A stretch of DNA of 64,000 nucleotides from CBDBCU01 sp965243185 (GTDB lineage: Bacteria; Chloroflexota; Dehalococcoidia; Lucifugimonadales; UBA3495). The notes under the pieces are model-generated. The model made no database searches. It was not told the DNA's origin and saw nothing but the letters and a program-made list of their open reading frames with translations. Shown here in pieces: positions 34,881 to 42,904 of the stretch. Every line of letters begins with the position of its first letter. Position 1 is the stretch's first letter. A program made the position numbers and the translations under genes. Where the stretch lies: assembly GCA_965243185.1 (NCBI GenBank), contig OZ251531.1:1798001-1862000 (forward strand). The letters run 5' to 3'.

Positions 34881-35978
34881 ATGATGGGGAAACTGGCGGC
34901 TTTGGGGCGCTTTTTTACCGGGTGGTATGTAGTGGCGCCGCTGCTGATGGCGCTGGGTCTGGCGGTCGGGGGGTATCTCTTTTTTCAGGTGGCTCCGGGC
35001 AAGCCGAAAATCGGGGTGATTGACATTCCCTTTACCGGCATCGGGGAGGATGCGGCGGCCATTATTACCGCTTATCTGGATTATGCCCGGCGGGAGCCGG
35101 AGATTAAGGGAGTGGTGGTAAAGCTGTCGACGCCGGGCGGTGGAGCGTCGCCGAGCGAGCAGCTTTATATCGAGGCGCGGCGGTTGCGGGCCGAGAAACC
35201 GGTGGTGATGGTGATGAACGGGCTGGTCGCCAGCGGCGGGTATATGATGGCCATGGGGGTCAACCATACCTATGTCAAAACTTCCTCGGTAGTGGGCAAT
35301 GTAGGGGTAGTGGCTCCGGCGGGGAGCATCCTGCCGCCGCGATTCCCGGAGACGGTGATAACTACCGGGCCACAGAAGCTGACCGGGGCGTCGCGGCGGG
35401 ATTGGATGGCGACGATGGACGGCCTGAAGGAAGCCTTTGTAGAAATGGTGGTGCAGGAACGGGGGGCGAAGTTGAACATATCCCGGGAGGAATTGGCGGC
35501 GGGTCGGGTTTATTCGGGGATGGAAGCGGTGCGGTTGGGGTTGGCGGATGAAATCGGGAGCGACAGCGATGCGCTGGAGAAGGCGGCGGAACTGGCGGGC
35601 ATTGGGGATTATGAAATCGTCGATGTGAATGTGGAAGTGAACCGGCGGTTTGTGCAGAACCTGCGGCGCATTTATTCATCCAGCGGGGAAGTGGATACGC
35701 CGTTGACAGCGGCGGATGCCCAATTGATGGGACTGCTGGCGAACCGGCAAGCAACGGCGGACGCCGGGGCAGTGGAACCGGCGGCGTTGCCCGATACGCC
35801 GCAAGCCGGATGGGCGGAGTCGCTGGAATCGGTCGGGGGCGCGGCGGATTTGGCGGCGGTGGAGCGGCCGTTGGAATATGGGGTATTCGGGGCGTCGTTG
35901 CGGGAGACTTTCCCGGACTTTCCGCTCGAAATCAATCAACCGGAGTTTTATTATCTTTATGTCGGCGCCGCTCCGTAG
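34881..35978 (+). CDS. S49 (SppA/SohB-type) membrane serine protease
   Basis: A 365-residue protein with one N-terminal membrane helix (about 18-38) and an S49/ClpP-fold protease domain. The catalytic pair is probably Ser118 (NGLVASGGYMMA) and Lys166 (TTGPQKLTGASR); the KLSTPGGGASPSEQ segment matches the substrate-strand region of SppA. Such enzymes cut signal peptide remnants or membrane proteins. The C-terminal extension of about 110 residues is Ala/Pro-rich and not part of the core. Its end overlaps the next gene by 20 bases. Confidence 0.85.
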   Translation: MMGKLAALGRFFTGWYVVAPLLMALGLAVGGYLFFQVAPGKPKIGVIDIPFTGIGEDAAAIITAYLDYARREPEIKGVVVKLSTPGGGASPSEQLYIEARRLRAEKPVVMVMNGLVASGGYMMAMGVNHTYVKTSSVVGNVGVVAPAGSILPPRFPETVITTGPQKLTGASRRDWMATMDGLKEAFVEMVVQERGAKLNISREELAAGRVYSGMEAVRLGLADEIGSDSDALEKAAELAGIGDYEIVDVNVEVNRRFVQNLRRIYSSSGEVDTPLTAADAQLMGLLANRQATADAGAVEPAALPDTPQAGWAESLESVGGAADLAAVERPLEYGVFGASLRETFPDFPLEINQPEFYYLYVGAAP

Positions 35979-37260
35979 AACCTTAATCCTGTTGCTGTTT
36001 CCGGCTTGCGCCGTGGCCTTTTTCGGGGCGGCGTACCTTTTCTTTTACTCCGGGGGGAGTTACAGTCCGCCGGCGGCGCCGGATATTGCCTTTACGGAGG
36101 CGGTTTCCCAGCCGGCGGATACGGCGGCCTTTGCGGACGAGCCGGTTTTTGCGGCGGCGGCCGCGGGCGCGCGGGGGACGCTGTTGGTGGATCTGGCGCA
36201 TCGCAATGCCTTTTTTCAGGAGGAGTTGGCGGCCTTGCTGACGCGGGTAGCCGGCCGGGGTTACGGGGTAGAGTTTTTGGAGGAAGGGGAGGAACTGGAG
36301 GATGAACTGCGGGCGGCGGCGGCGTTGCTGGTCATCCTGCCGCGGGAGGCTTACAGCGGGAAAGAGGCTGCTTTGGCTGCGGATTTTGCGGCCCGGGGCG
36401 GGCGGGTATTGCTGATTGCGGACCCGGGGCGGCCGCATCAGATAAACAGCCTGGCGGAACCGTTGGGGGTGTCTTTCCGTCCCGATTACCTGTATAACCA
36501 GACGGAGTATGACACCAATTATCAGGAAATCTTTGTGCGGGATTTCCAGGCGGATGCGGTTACTTCCGGGGTACAGGAAATAGCCCTTTACTATTCCGGT
36601 TCCATTGAATCGGCCGGGCCGGGCCTGGCGTTCACCGACGGCAACACTTATTCCAGCCTGGGGGAGCCGGTGGCGGCGCGGTCGCCCCTTGCGGTAGGGG
36701 CGAATCCCAATGTGCTGGCGGCGCATGACCTGACTTTTATGATTCCCCCCTATAACGGCGTGCGGGATAATGACCGGTTGCTGGCGAACATTGCGGATTT
36801 TCTGACCGGGGGGCAGGTGGAGTATCGGCTGACGGACTATCCGCACTTTTTGCAAGGAGATGTGGACTTGCTGCTGGGGCGGCCGAAGTTGGTGGACTTG
36901 GGGACGCAGCTGAAAGCGCGGCTGGCCGCCGGGGGTAGCCGGGCAGAGGTGCGGCGGCTGGATAACGGCGGGCAGGATACGGTGTTTCTGGGGTTGTACG
37001 ATGATGCGGCGGCAGTGGCCCGCTACTTGGATGCTTTGGGCATTTATGTGGAGGAAAGCGGCATCAACGCGCCCTTTGCGCCGGGCTTGGCTCGGGAAGG
37101 GACGGGGCTGCTGGCGTTGTACCGAGCGGGAGAGCGGGAAGTTTTGGTAGTTCTGGCGGAAACGCCGGAAGGATTGCAAGAAATTGTCGGTCAACTGGAA
37201 TCCGGGGATTTTCGCCGGGGACTGGTGGCTGATTACGCAGGGGTGTATAAAACCGAATGA
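35959..37260 (+). CDS. Membrane-anchored DUF4350/GldG-like protein
   Basis: A 433-residue protein anchored by an N-terminal helix (about 12-33). The outer part begins LLVDLAHRNAFFQEELAALL, the pattern of DUF4350/GldG-type domains with a class-I-amidotransferase-like fold (LLIADPGRPHQIN). An ATG at 35959 lies inside the preceding gene's end; a longer in-frame start at 35878 would extend the overlap needlessly. It is followed with a 4-base overlap (ATGA) by a lipoprotein gene. In related gene clusters such proteins often accompany transport or gliding machinery; here there is no ABC transporter nearby. Confidence 0.65.
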   Translation: MSAPLRRTLILLLFPACAVAFFGAAYLFFYSGGSYSPPAAPDIAFTEAVSQPADTAAFADEPVFAAAAAGARGTLLVDLAHRNAFFQEELAALLTRVAGRGYGVEFLEEGEELEDELRAAAALLVILPREAYSGKEAALAADFAARGGRVLLIADPGRPHQINSLAEPLGVSFRPDYLYNQTEYDTNYQEIFVRDFQADAVTSGVQEIALYYSGSIESAGPGLAFTDGNTYSSLGEPVAARSPLAVGANPNVLAAHDLTFMIPPYNGVRDNDRLLANIADFLTGGQVEYRLTDYPHFLQGDVDLLLGRPKLVDLGTQLKARLAAGGSRAEVRRLDNGGQDTVFLGLYDDAAAVARYLDALGIYVEESGINAPFAPGLAREGTGLLALYRAGEREVLVVLAETPEGLQEIVGQLESGDFRRGLVADYAGVYKTE

Positions 37261-38798
37261 AAGTAAAGTTGGGTCGGCGCTGGGTACTGCCGGCGGTAGG
37301 GATTTTGGCGTTGCTGCTGGGGGCGGGATGCGCCGCCGGGGCGCCGGCAGCGGAGCCGGCGCCGGTATTGGATAGCGGGCCGGGGATGGCCATGACGCAG
37401 GCAACAGCCGGGGGCGGGATGACGCCGGCGGTGGACCAGGAACTGCTGGCAGAGTTTGCGGCCAGTCAGGAAGCCATCAACGGCGATTGGGATACCTTTC
37501 ACGCCGAGTTTGACGCTTGGCGGGCCGGTTTGACAGCGTGCGACCGGAGCGCGGTGACGGCGGCGTTGCGGGAGTTTGCCGGAGAGTTCGGCGGCGTTAC
37601 GGCGTTGGCGCGGGATTTGCCGGCCAGCGGGATTACCCGGGGGCTGGCGTATCCGGTGATGGATGCGGCGGCGGTCGAGGGGATGCTGCTGGGGGAATAT
37701 CGGGACAATTGGCAGCCGGGCAACACGGCGTTGGCGGCGGCGGTGCAGACGCAGCGGGATGCGGCGGCGGTGGTACTGCGGGATACGGCGGAGCGGCTGG
37801 ATGAACTGGGGGAAAGGGATGACCCGGAACAGCGGGCGGCGGCGGAAAGTCTGAAAGACGCGTTGGAACCCATCAGCGCGGCTTGGGATGAAGTGCATCA
37901 GGATTACGCCGCGCTGAGTCGGGAGCAGGGGGAAATTGTCCCGGTCGAGGAAGTAATCGATTCAGTGGGCGATTTGCTGACCCGCTTGACCGGGGAGGTT
38001 CTGGAGCCGCTGCAAAAACTGGAAGCGGAGGATGATGCGGTAGCGGCGGTGGCGGACGATTTGACGGCGGCGGCCAAGGCGGAACGGGACGCGATGGGGG
38101 AATTGATTGACGGCATTACCCTGCGGTCTCAGGAAAGGGAAGCGGCCGCCGCAGAAGGGCCGCCGGTAGGACTGGAGGAGTTGCTGGGGTTGGCGCCGGA
38201 AACCGGCGGGGATGATACCGGGGCGGATGCCGCGCCGGAAGGGTCGGGCAATGGAGAACCGCCACCACCCCCGCCGCTGGAGCCGGTGGATAATGGGGAC
38301 TTGTTCGCGGTGATGAGCGCGGAAGTGGACGCCGCTAATGCGGCCCGCAAGAGCGGCAGTCGGGAGTTGAAAAAGCTGGCTGAGGGGGTTAAGGAGTCGG
38401 ATCGGCAGGCTTTGGCGGACTTTGGCGCTGCCTTGCGCCGGCTGCAAGGGGAGTGGGAGGATTTCCACACCGGCTATGATGATTGGGTGAGCGTGGAGGG
38501 CGGGTGCGACCGGGCGGCGGCGGCGCAGGCTTTGGCCGGGTTTCAGCAGCGGTTTAACTTGCTGGGAGCGCGGGTGCGGGGGTTGTCCCAAGTGTCTTAC
38601 CTGAGGCCGACGGCGGATTTGCTGACGGCGGCGGTTAGCGGGGAGGAAGCGGCGTTGCGGGCTTTGAGCAGTTCGTGGCAGCCCTACGCCGCCGATATAT
38701 ACCGGCCGTTGGACCGGGAGCGGGCCAAAGCGGATAGCCTGCGTCGTCAGGCGGCGCGGCGGACTTTGGCGGCGATGGAGCGGTTTGGGGGAGGATAA
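37257..38798 (+). CDS. Duplicated-domain lipoprotein
   Basis: A 513-residue lipoprotein (lipobox LGAGC near residue 25). Two related helical modules flank an acidic Pro-rich linker (GNGEPPPPPPLEPVDNG): module 1 has INGDWDTFHAEFDAWRAG with CDRSAV, and module 2 has LQGEWEDFHTGYDDW with CDRAAA, so an internal duplication is clear. Each keeps a single Cys in the CDR motif. Very rich in Ala, Glu and Arg. Last gene of the S49 operon and convergent with the next gene. Function unknown; possibly a surface receptor or stress-related protein. Confidence 0.72.
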   Translation: MKVKLGRRWVLPAVGILALLLGAGCAAGAPAAEPAPVLDSGPGMAMTQATAGGGMTPAVDQELLAEFAASQEAINGDWDTFHAEFDAWRAGLTACDRSAVTAALREFAGEFGGVTALARDLPASGITRGLAYPVMDAAAVEGMLLGEYRDNWQPGNTALAAAVQTQRDAAAVVLRDTAERLDELGERDDPEQRAAAESLKDALEPISAAWDEVHQDYAALSREQGEIVPVEEVIDSVGDLLTRLTGEVLEPLQKLEAEDDAVAAVADDLTAAAKAERDAMGELIDGITLRSQEREAAAAEGPPVGLEELLGLAPETGGDDTGADAAPEGSGNGEPPPPPPLEPVDNGDLFAVMSAEVDAANAARKSGSRELKKLAEGVKESDRQALADFGAALRRLQGEWEDFHTGYDDWVSVEGGCDRAAAAQALAGFQQRFNLLGARVRGLSQVSYLRPTADLLTAAVSGEEAALRALSSSWQPYAADIYRPLDRERAKADSLRRQAARRTLAAMERFGGG

Positions 38799-38825
38799 GG
38801 GATGCTGCCCAGCCGGGCGCGGCGG

Positions 38826-39275
38826 CTAATGGGGGCGGCGGAGTAGGAGGGCTACTTCGCCATAAATTGAAGCCATCCCGGTCAGTGCATTCAGGGACTG
38901 GTGTTCAATATCTTGCCATTCGCCGAGCTTGCTGGTCCAGCTGCCGTTGGGCAATTGGCGGGCGGCGTGGGTTGGCAAATCGTCTTTAGCATAGATGGCA
39001 ACTTTCTCGAAACCGGGTTCCGGTTCGGCGGTGGCACATTCCCGGTAGCCCAGAGACTCGAACACGGTGCGGAAACTCGCCAATGTTTCCTCCCGGGGAG
39101 CGGTCGCAGGCCAGTAGCTGTCGCTATCCGGGTCCGGGTCAGGCCACCACCAATTGTCAGCATCGCCAGCGGCCCAAGCGATACAGTTATACCGGTCGGA
39201 TGCCGGGCTGGTTACCCGGTATTCATCCCGGTTAAGGTTGGGGAACCTAACCTCTTTGTAGGGTTCCAGCGGCAT
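38826..39275 (-). CDS. DUF7689-like protein
   Basis: A 149-residue soluble protein. It has RYNCIAWAAG followed by a Trp/Pro-rich WWWPDPDPD stretch, then EKVAIYAKDD and THAARQLPNGSWTSKLGEWQ, an arrangement I associate with the DUF7689 group; family naming is from memory. The NC and H residues could form a Cys-His peptidase-like pair, but this is speculative. Second gene of a two-gene minus-strand operon, 3 bases after its partner. Confidence 0.6.
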   Translation of the reverse strand: MPLEPYKEVRFPNLNRDEYRVTSPASDRYNCIAWAAGDADNWWWPDPDPDSDSYWPATAPREETLASFRTVFESLGYRECATAEPEPGFEKVAIYAKDDLPTHAARQLPNGSWTSKLGEWQDIEHQSLNALTGMASIYGEVALLLRRPH

Positions 39276-39278
39276 AGG

Positions 39279-39602
39279 TCAGTCGATATACCCTTGCCGC
39301 CGTCCCCACTCGAGCCAATACTCGGACATTTTGGGAATCCGGCCGGCGTATTCCGGCGGCACCGGGTTTTCGCCGCTGATGGCCCGCAATGCCGCAAACC
39401 AATGCCCGCCGCGCTCCTGCAATTCCCTCAGCAACAGGGGGATGGCTACCGGGCCCATGGCGATGATTTCTCGGTAGGCCGGGTGGGCTTTCTTTTGAGT
39501 GGAGGAGGAGAGCATACCGGTTTCCTGCCGCCACTGGTCGGCGAGGGCGCGGAACCGGGTTGGCAAGTTGGCGGGGGCGTCGGGCTTAATTTGCTGCTGC
39601 AT
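39279..39602 (-). CDS. Small partner of the DUF7689-like protein
   Basis: A 107-residue helical protein with HPAYREIIAMGPVAIPLLLR, ELQERGGHWFAALRAI and YWLEWGRRQGYID. This small family is commonly seen as the upstream partner of DUF7689-like genes. HEAT-like helices are suggested by MGPVAIPLLLRELQE. Function unknown; a toxin-antitoxin or immunity-type pair is one possibility. Confidence 0.62.
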   Translation of the reverse strand: MQQQIKPDAPANLPTRFRALADQWRQETGMLSSSTQKKAHPAYREIIAMGPVAIPLLLRELQERGGHWFAALRAISGENPVPPEYAGRIPKMSEYWLEWGRRQGYID

Positions 39603-39681
39603 AATGGTTGACTATACACCGGCGGGCAGGATGGGGCAAGGGGGAGGCATTGGTGTAGGCGAGTGCAAAAGGTCTTTCTTG

Positions 39682-39727
39682 GAAAATTAAGCCGGGCCGG
39701 AACTTTACCGGCCCGGCTGTTTCTTTG
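39682..39727. terminator. Bidirectional terminator
   Basis: Stem AGCCGGGCCGG / CCGGCCCGGCT (11 bp, 7-base loop) with GTTTCTTT on the plus side and TTAATTTT on the minus side. On the minus strand it ends the lipoprotein transcript. Confidence 0.75.
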
Positions 39728-39758
39728 CTGGTATTGACTAGCCGGGCGGTGATGGCGG

Positions 39759-40412
39759 CTATTCGCTGTGACCTACAGGCTGAATAGCCAGGGGAACCGG
39801 CCGCAAATCGTCCGGTGTCTGACCCCAAACCAGCAAAACAACCGGCGTCTTAGTATCGCCGATGATAGCGCCTACCGGGGCTTCGACCTCAAATATCCGC
39901 AAAGTCACCAGATAGTGCGTTGCGACTATCTGGTTAGCCTGAGGTCGGAATACGGGATGGTTCGGACCAAAGCGGACGCTGGGGTGGGAGGGACTAATGA
40001 TAACCGCAATATCCTGGTCGCTGTTCTGCGCTTTGACAGCGAAGGTTGCAATAATGTCGGAATACATGAGTATGTATTCGCCCTTTACAGTCCCCGAAGC
40101 CCGCAAGACGCCATTCTCGATGACCGGACACTCCTTCCAGTCAACGACTTCCAGCGACTGGTAAAGGGAGGCGGTATCAGGACACGTAGCGGTCTTGTCG
40201 ATAGTTGGAGTGGGTATAGGCAGGGTGGGCGTAGCGGTAGGCGCAGGCGTGGCCGTGGGTAGCGGAGTGGCGGTGGGGACAGGGGTAGGGGTAGGCGCAG
40301 GAGTGGGGGTAGCGGTGGGAAACGGGGTGGCGGTAGGGGCGGTGGCAGCGCAGGCAATGGCGGTCAGGGAAAGGAGGAGGAGCAGGGCGACCAGGGGAAA
40401 CAGGGCTTTCAT
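39759..40412 (-). CDS. Thr/Pro-repeat lipoprotein with structured leader
   Basis: A 217-residue lipoprotein. The signal peptide ends in a TAIAC lipobox. A long TATPTPAPTP-type stalk follows, then a globular domain of about 130 residues with CPDTASLYQSLEVVDWKECP containing two cysteines that may pair. ATG 40412 has an AAGGGGG site. Upstream, the transcript begins with a folded RNA (40451-40564), so expression could be regulated at the leader. Domain family not recognised. Stalk composition resembles the two paralogues at 15.4-17.1 kb, but the globular domain does not. Confidence 0.75.
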   Translation of the reverse strand: MKALFPLVALLLLLSLTAIACAATAPTATPFPTATPTPAPTPTPVPTATPLPTATPAPTATPTLPIPTPTIDKTATCPDTASLYQSLEVVDWKECPVIENGVLRASGTVKGEYILMYSDIIATFAVKAQNSDQDIAVIISPSHPSVRFGPNHPVFRPQANQIVATHYLVTLRIFEVEAPVGAIIGDTKTPVVLLVWGQTPDDLRPVPLAIQPVGHSE

Positions 40413-40450
40413 CTAAATCGGAACCCCCTTGCAGCGTTAGGCTAGGCTCT

Positions 40451-40564
40451 TGCTACGGATACCTAGTCCCGGACGTTGGACTGACAAGGGGGCAAGCAAG
40501 CCTGCCCTTCAGTGATAAGTCCAACAAACACAAGGGTATTCCCAAAGACTTGGTATCCGTAGCA
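40451..40564 (-). ncRNA. Nested-hairpin RNA leader, unknown class
   Basis: A 114-base element of nested inverted repeats: an outer 13-bp stem (TGCTACGGATACC at 40451-40463 with GGTATCCGTAGCA at 40552-40564), an inner GTTGGACT/AGTCCAAC stem (40475-40482 with 40518-40525) and an inner GGGGGCA/TGCCCTT stem (40488-40494 with 40503-40509). On the minus strand a promoter places the start of transcription right at the outer stem, and the lipoprotein ATG follows 39 bases after the element. It does not match signatures I know for SRP RNA, 6S, T-box or common riboswitches. Confidence 0.55.
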
Positions 40565-40569
40565 GGGAT

Positions 40570-40598
40570 AAAATAGCGGCTGGAACGAGGATTGTCAA
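40570..40598 (-). promoter_or_regulatory. Promoter for the folded leader and lipoprotein
   Basis: Minus-strand TTGACA (40593-40598), 17 bases, TATTTT (40570-40575). The predicted start near 40563 coincides with the first base pairs of the leader's outer stem. Confidence 0.65.
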
Positions 40599-40614
40599 TG
40601 CTGGGAGAACCGGG

Positions 40615-41844
40615 TTAGGGGATGCGCCGCTTCATACGGCGCATCCCTTCCTTATCGCCGGCTTGCAGGTTCACTAACACCCGGGCTTGGTAAGTCAGGA
40701 ACGACATCAGGCAGTGCAGGGTAACGTGTTTCAGCCCCCGAACGTGATGGTATTCCAGAGAGCGCGAATCTTTCACTGCTCCGAACAGCCGCTCAACGCT
40801 CCACCTTTTGTTATACAGGGACTTCCATTCCGGGCTGTCCCGGCGTATCGCCCCGAAAAGCCGTATATCCTCCATCGGGTCTTGCCAATGCTCAGTGTCG
40901 CAGTGGGGGATACCGCCGCGGCGGGACTGCTTGAGGTGGCAGCCTTCCAGCCGGCAACGGTAAAGGTGATGCCCGTCCGCGTTAGTTCCCTCGTATTCCA
41001 TCGGAACCTTCCCCAAGCAAGTGGGCGTCCCGGCTGGGGTGTAGATGTCATTGTAAAACTCGGCGTTGGCCGGCTTGCGGATATGGATAACGGGGATGAT
41101 GCCGTGCTGGTCGTGGAGGAAATGGTGGTTCTCTTTGGAGTCGTAGCCCCGGTCAGCGATGGCGGCAAAGGGCTGGAACCAACTATGTTGGGCTTTAGCC
41201 TGCTGTATCAACGGGCGCAGTTCCGGGGAATCGTTGCGATTGCCGGCAGTTACTTTCAGCGAAAGAGGCAGGGCATGGTTAGCATCGGCTACCAAATGGA
41301 CTTTGTAGCCGAAGAACCGTTCTTTGCCGTCCTTATTGGCGGATTGAGCTGAATGGGCCACGCCCCAAGCTGCCTCCGGGTCGCTGGGGTGGCGCGGATT
41401 GCTGTAGGCCGGCACCGCCGTAGCATCCACTGCCACTTCCCGCCCGAAGTCAGGCAGCCATTCCTTGACCCGGTCCGACACCCGGGTCAAGCAGGCTGCT
41501 ACCAAGTCGTTGTGGTCCGCCAGCCGCCGGATAAAGCGGTTAAAGGTAGTTCGGTGCGGCAGCTGGTCGCCGAATCCGCAGACTGCCCGCAATCCGGGGT
41601 CGTCCTGCAAACGCCTTATCAGGTCGTTGGTGTCCCGCAGGTTGAGGACGCACCTAGCGATATAGGCGCGCCAGAAGCTTCGCAGCGGGTAGCCGGGGCG
41701 CCCGGTGTAGCGGCGGTAATCCTGCAACCGCTCTAGCAGCTCCGCGTCCGCATACTCAATGACGGCGCATACCGCTTGCAGGTCGGGATAGCAGTGGGGA
41801 ATTTGCGGAAAAGCGCCCTTTCCGCTAGAATAGTCAAAGACCAC
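40615..41844 (-). CDS. IS5/IS1182-type DDE transposase
   Basis: A 409-residue transposase. The N-terminal helical domain includes YPLRSFWRAYIARCVLNLRD and FNRFIRRLADHN. DDE residues are Asp in VAVDATAVPAYS, Asp in AIADRGYDSKENH and Glu in KRWSVERLFGAVKDS. A zinc-like Cys pair (YRCRLEGCH) lies in the insertion domain. The frame is complete. I could not find convincing terminal inverted repeats or a target duplication, so element ends are not assigned; a GC-rich palindromic CGGGGTGTGTCAGACCCCG at about 41880 may be near one end. Confidence 0.85.
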   Translation of the reverse strand: MVFDYSSGKGAFPQIPHCYPDLQAVCAVIEYADAELLERLQDYRRYTGRPGYPLRSFWRAYIARCVLNLRDTNDLIRRLQDDPGLRAVCGFGDQLPHRTTFNRFIRRLADHNDLVAACLTRVSDRVKEWLPDFGREVAVDATAVPAYSNPRHPSDPEAAWGVAHSAQSANKDGKERFFGYKVHLVADANHALPLSLKVTAGNRNDSPELRPLIQQAKAQHSWFQPFAAIADRGYDSKENHHFLHDQHGIIPVIHIRKPANAEFYNDIYTPAGTPTCLGKVPMEYEGTNADGHHLYRCRLEGCHLKQSRRGGIPHCDTEHWQDPMEDIRLFGAIRRDSPEWKSLYNKRWSVERLFGAVKDSRSLEYHHVRGLKHVTLHCLMSFLTYQARVLVNLQAGDKEGMRRMKRRIP

Positions 41845-41979
41845 CGGGAACTCGTCCTTCCTTGTGGTTAAGGGACCGTCGGGGTGTGTCAGACCCCGGC
41901 GGTTCCGCCGTTCAGTATGTATCCATTTTACCGCAGTTGCCCGCTCCTCGCTACAGGCAACTGTCAGTATTCAGGGAAT

Positions 41980-42423
41980 TCAGAGGTTTTCCTCCGCAAA
42001 GCCAGCTACCGGACGCAAAGGACTATCGTCAGCGTCGTGGCCACCCATATCGCCCGGCTCTTCAGCCAGTGTCCAGATACCTCGCGCCACATTCTTGAAA
42101 CGCTTATCCAGACTGAGGTAGGAACCCAGCGCAGCCAAGGGCTTCTGGCCGCCGACATAAATGCCGGCTTGGGTCACCTTTTGCAAAATGACTTTCCGGT
42201 GCAAGGGCCGCTCCGCCAGCAGAACGTCATAGATGGCACCCGTCAGTTCGGCGGTGTGGGTGTTGGGACGGCTGCCGGGAGCAGGGTCAGCAGTCGTCTG
42301 GTCGTTCTCGAATATCCGAAGGGTATGGGTCATAGACTCGATACCCTTGTCAAGATTACGCCGTTTCTCCTCCCAATCCTTTATTTTGGCCGCCAAGTGG
42401 CTAATGAACTCTTCGTTGTTCAT
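41980..42423 (-). CDS. HARE-HTH-like winged-helix protein
   Basis: A 147-residue protein. The N-terminal half is a charged coiled coil (AAKIKDWEEKRRNLDKGIES). The C-terminal half is a HARE-HTH-like winged helix: AIYDVLLAERPLHRKVILQK, IYVGGQKPLAALGSYLSLD, then RFKNVARGIWTL. Such domains link DNA-binding and chromatin or restriction enzymes. ATG 42423 is preceded by GGAGGGAAA. It is isolated, between a transposase and tRNA(UCA). Role unknown; a DNA-binding regulator is likely. Confidence 0.7.
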   Translation of the reverse strand: MNNEEFISHLAAKIKDWEEKRRNLDKGIESMTHTLRIFENDQTTADPAPGSRPNTHTAELTGAIYDVLLAERPLHRKVILQKVTQAGIYVGGQKPLAALGSYLSLDKRFKNVARGIWTLAEEPGDMGGHDADDSPLRPVAGFAEENL

Positions 42424-42525
42424 CGTTTCCCTCCACATTTCTAGCGTTGCGAAGAGGATGATAAATTTTCCTCATCGTTTTGGCTATTGACAGTTGCGGC
42501 GTAGCCTATACCTTGGAGAAGGTAT

Positions 42526-42618
42526 GGCGGAGACGACGGGATTCGAACCCGCGAGGGTGCTGCAACACCCTACTTGGTTTGAAGCCAAGCACATTAGACC
42601 GCTCTGACACGTCTCCGC
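42526..42618 (-). tRNA. selC: tRNA-Sec (anticodon UCA), possible selC
   Basis: On the minus strand, 93 nt with a long class-II variable arm. The acceptor strands GCGGAGAC and GTCTCCGC pair over 8 bp and can extend to 9, longer than the usual 7, which is diagnostic of tRNA-Sec. Anticodon stem CTTGG/CCAAG with loop CTTCAAA gives UCA, which reads UGA; the loop is identical to that of E. coli selC. Variable arm GGGTGTTGCAGCACCC; T arm GCGGG-TTCGAAT-CCCGT. The base after the acceptor is C and CCA is not encoded. A UGA-suppressing Ser-like tRNA is an alternative. Confidence 0.7.
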
Positions 42619-42632
42619 ACATATAACCCTGT

Positions 42633-42720
42633 GCAACCAAGGTTGCGCCGCCGCAGGCGGTTAGGGTTCCATAATCCCGGCGTGGTGAAGCCTCCAAACG
42701 ACGCTACGCCGGGACTAACC
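42633..42720 (-). other. Three-hairpin leader of the tRNA(UCA) transcript
   Basis: On the minus strand, between the promoter and the tRNA, three hairpins follow each other: a long one closed by GGTTAG/CTAACC with inner stem TCCCGGCGTAGCG/CACCACGCCGGGA (42659-42720), then CCGCC-TGC-GGCGG (42648-42660, sharing two bases with the first) and GCAACC-TT-GGTTGC (42633-42646). Confidence 0.55.
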
Positions 42721-42723
42721 CAA

Positions 42724-42752
42724 ATTATAAAACTTGGCGGGTGTAATGTCCA
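42724..42752 (-). promoter_or_regulatory. Promoter of the tRNA(UCA) transcript
   Basis: Minus-strand TGGACA (42747-42752), 17 bases, TATAAT (42724-42729). The start would fall near 42717, at the first hairpin of the leader. Confidence 0.7.
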
Positions 42753-42777
42753 GGCAAAATTCAAGATTGGTGAAATG

Positions 42778-42808
42778 AAAACAGCCCGGAATTCCGGGCT
42801 GTTTTTTG
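42778..42808. terminator. Palindromic terminator between tRNA(UCA) and the defence island
   Basis: A 22-base perfect palindrome ACAGCCCGGAATTCCGGGCTGT followed by TTTTT on the plus strand and TTTTC on the minus strand. It would insulate the tRNA transcript from the island. Confidence 0.75.
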
Positions 42809-42904
42809 TTGAAGGGGCTACGGAAGGGTTTTGCACTCGCCTAATTGGTGATAACCGTTTTGTCGATGGCGGGATGATAACCTCCGCCGCTTTCTGATAC
42901 TCCC

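Noticed and set aside
35983..37404. Minus-strand open frame of 473 codons
   Set aside because: Arg/Pro/Gln-rich shadow of the GldG-like gene.
40451..40564. SRP RNA or 6S RNA
   Set aside because: No GGAA-tetraloop/AGCAG core of SRP RNA, and too short and too strongly nested for 6S RNA.
40413..41979. Terminal inverted repeats of the IS5/IS1182-type element
   Set aside because: No convincing matching pair of ends or target duplication could be found by eye, so only the transposase gene is annotated.
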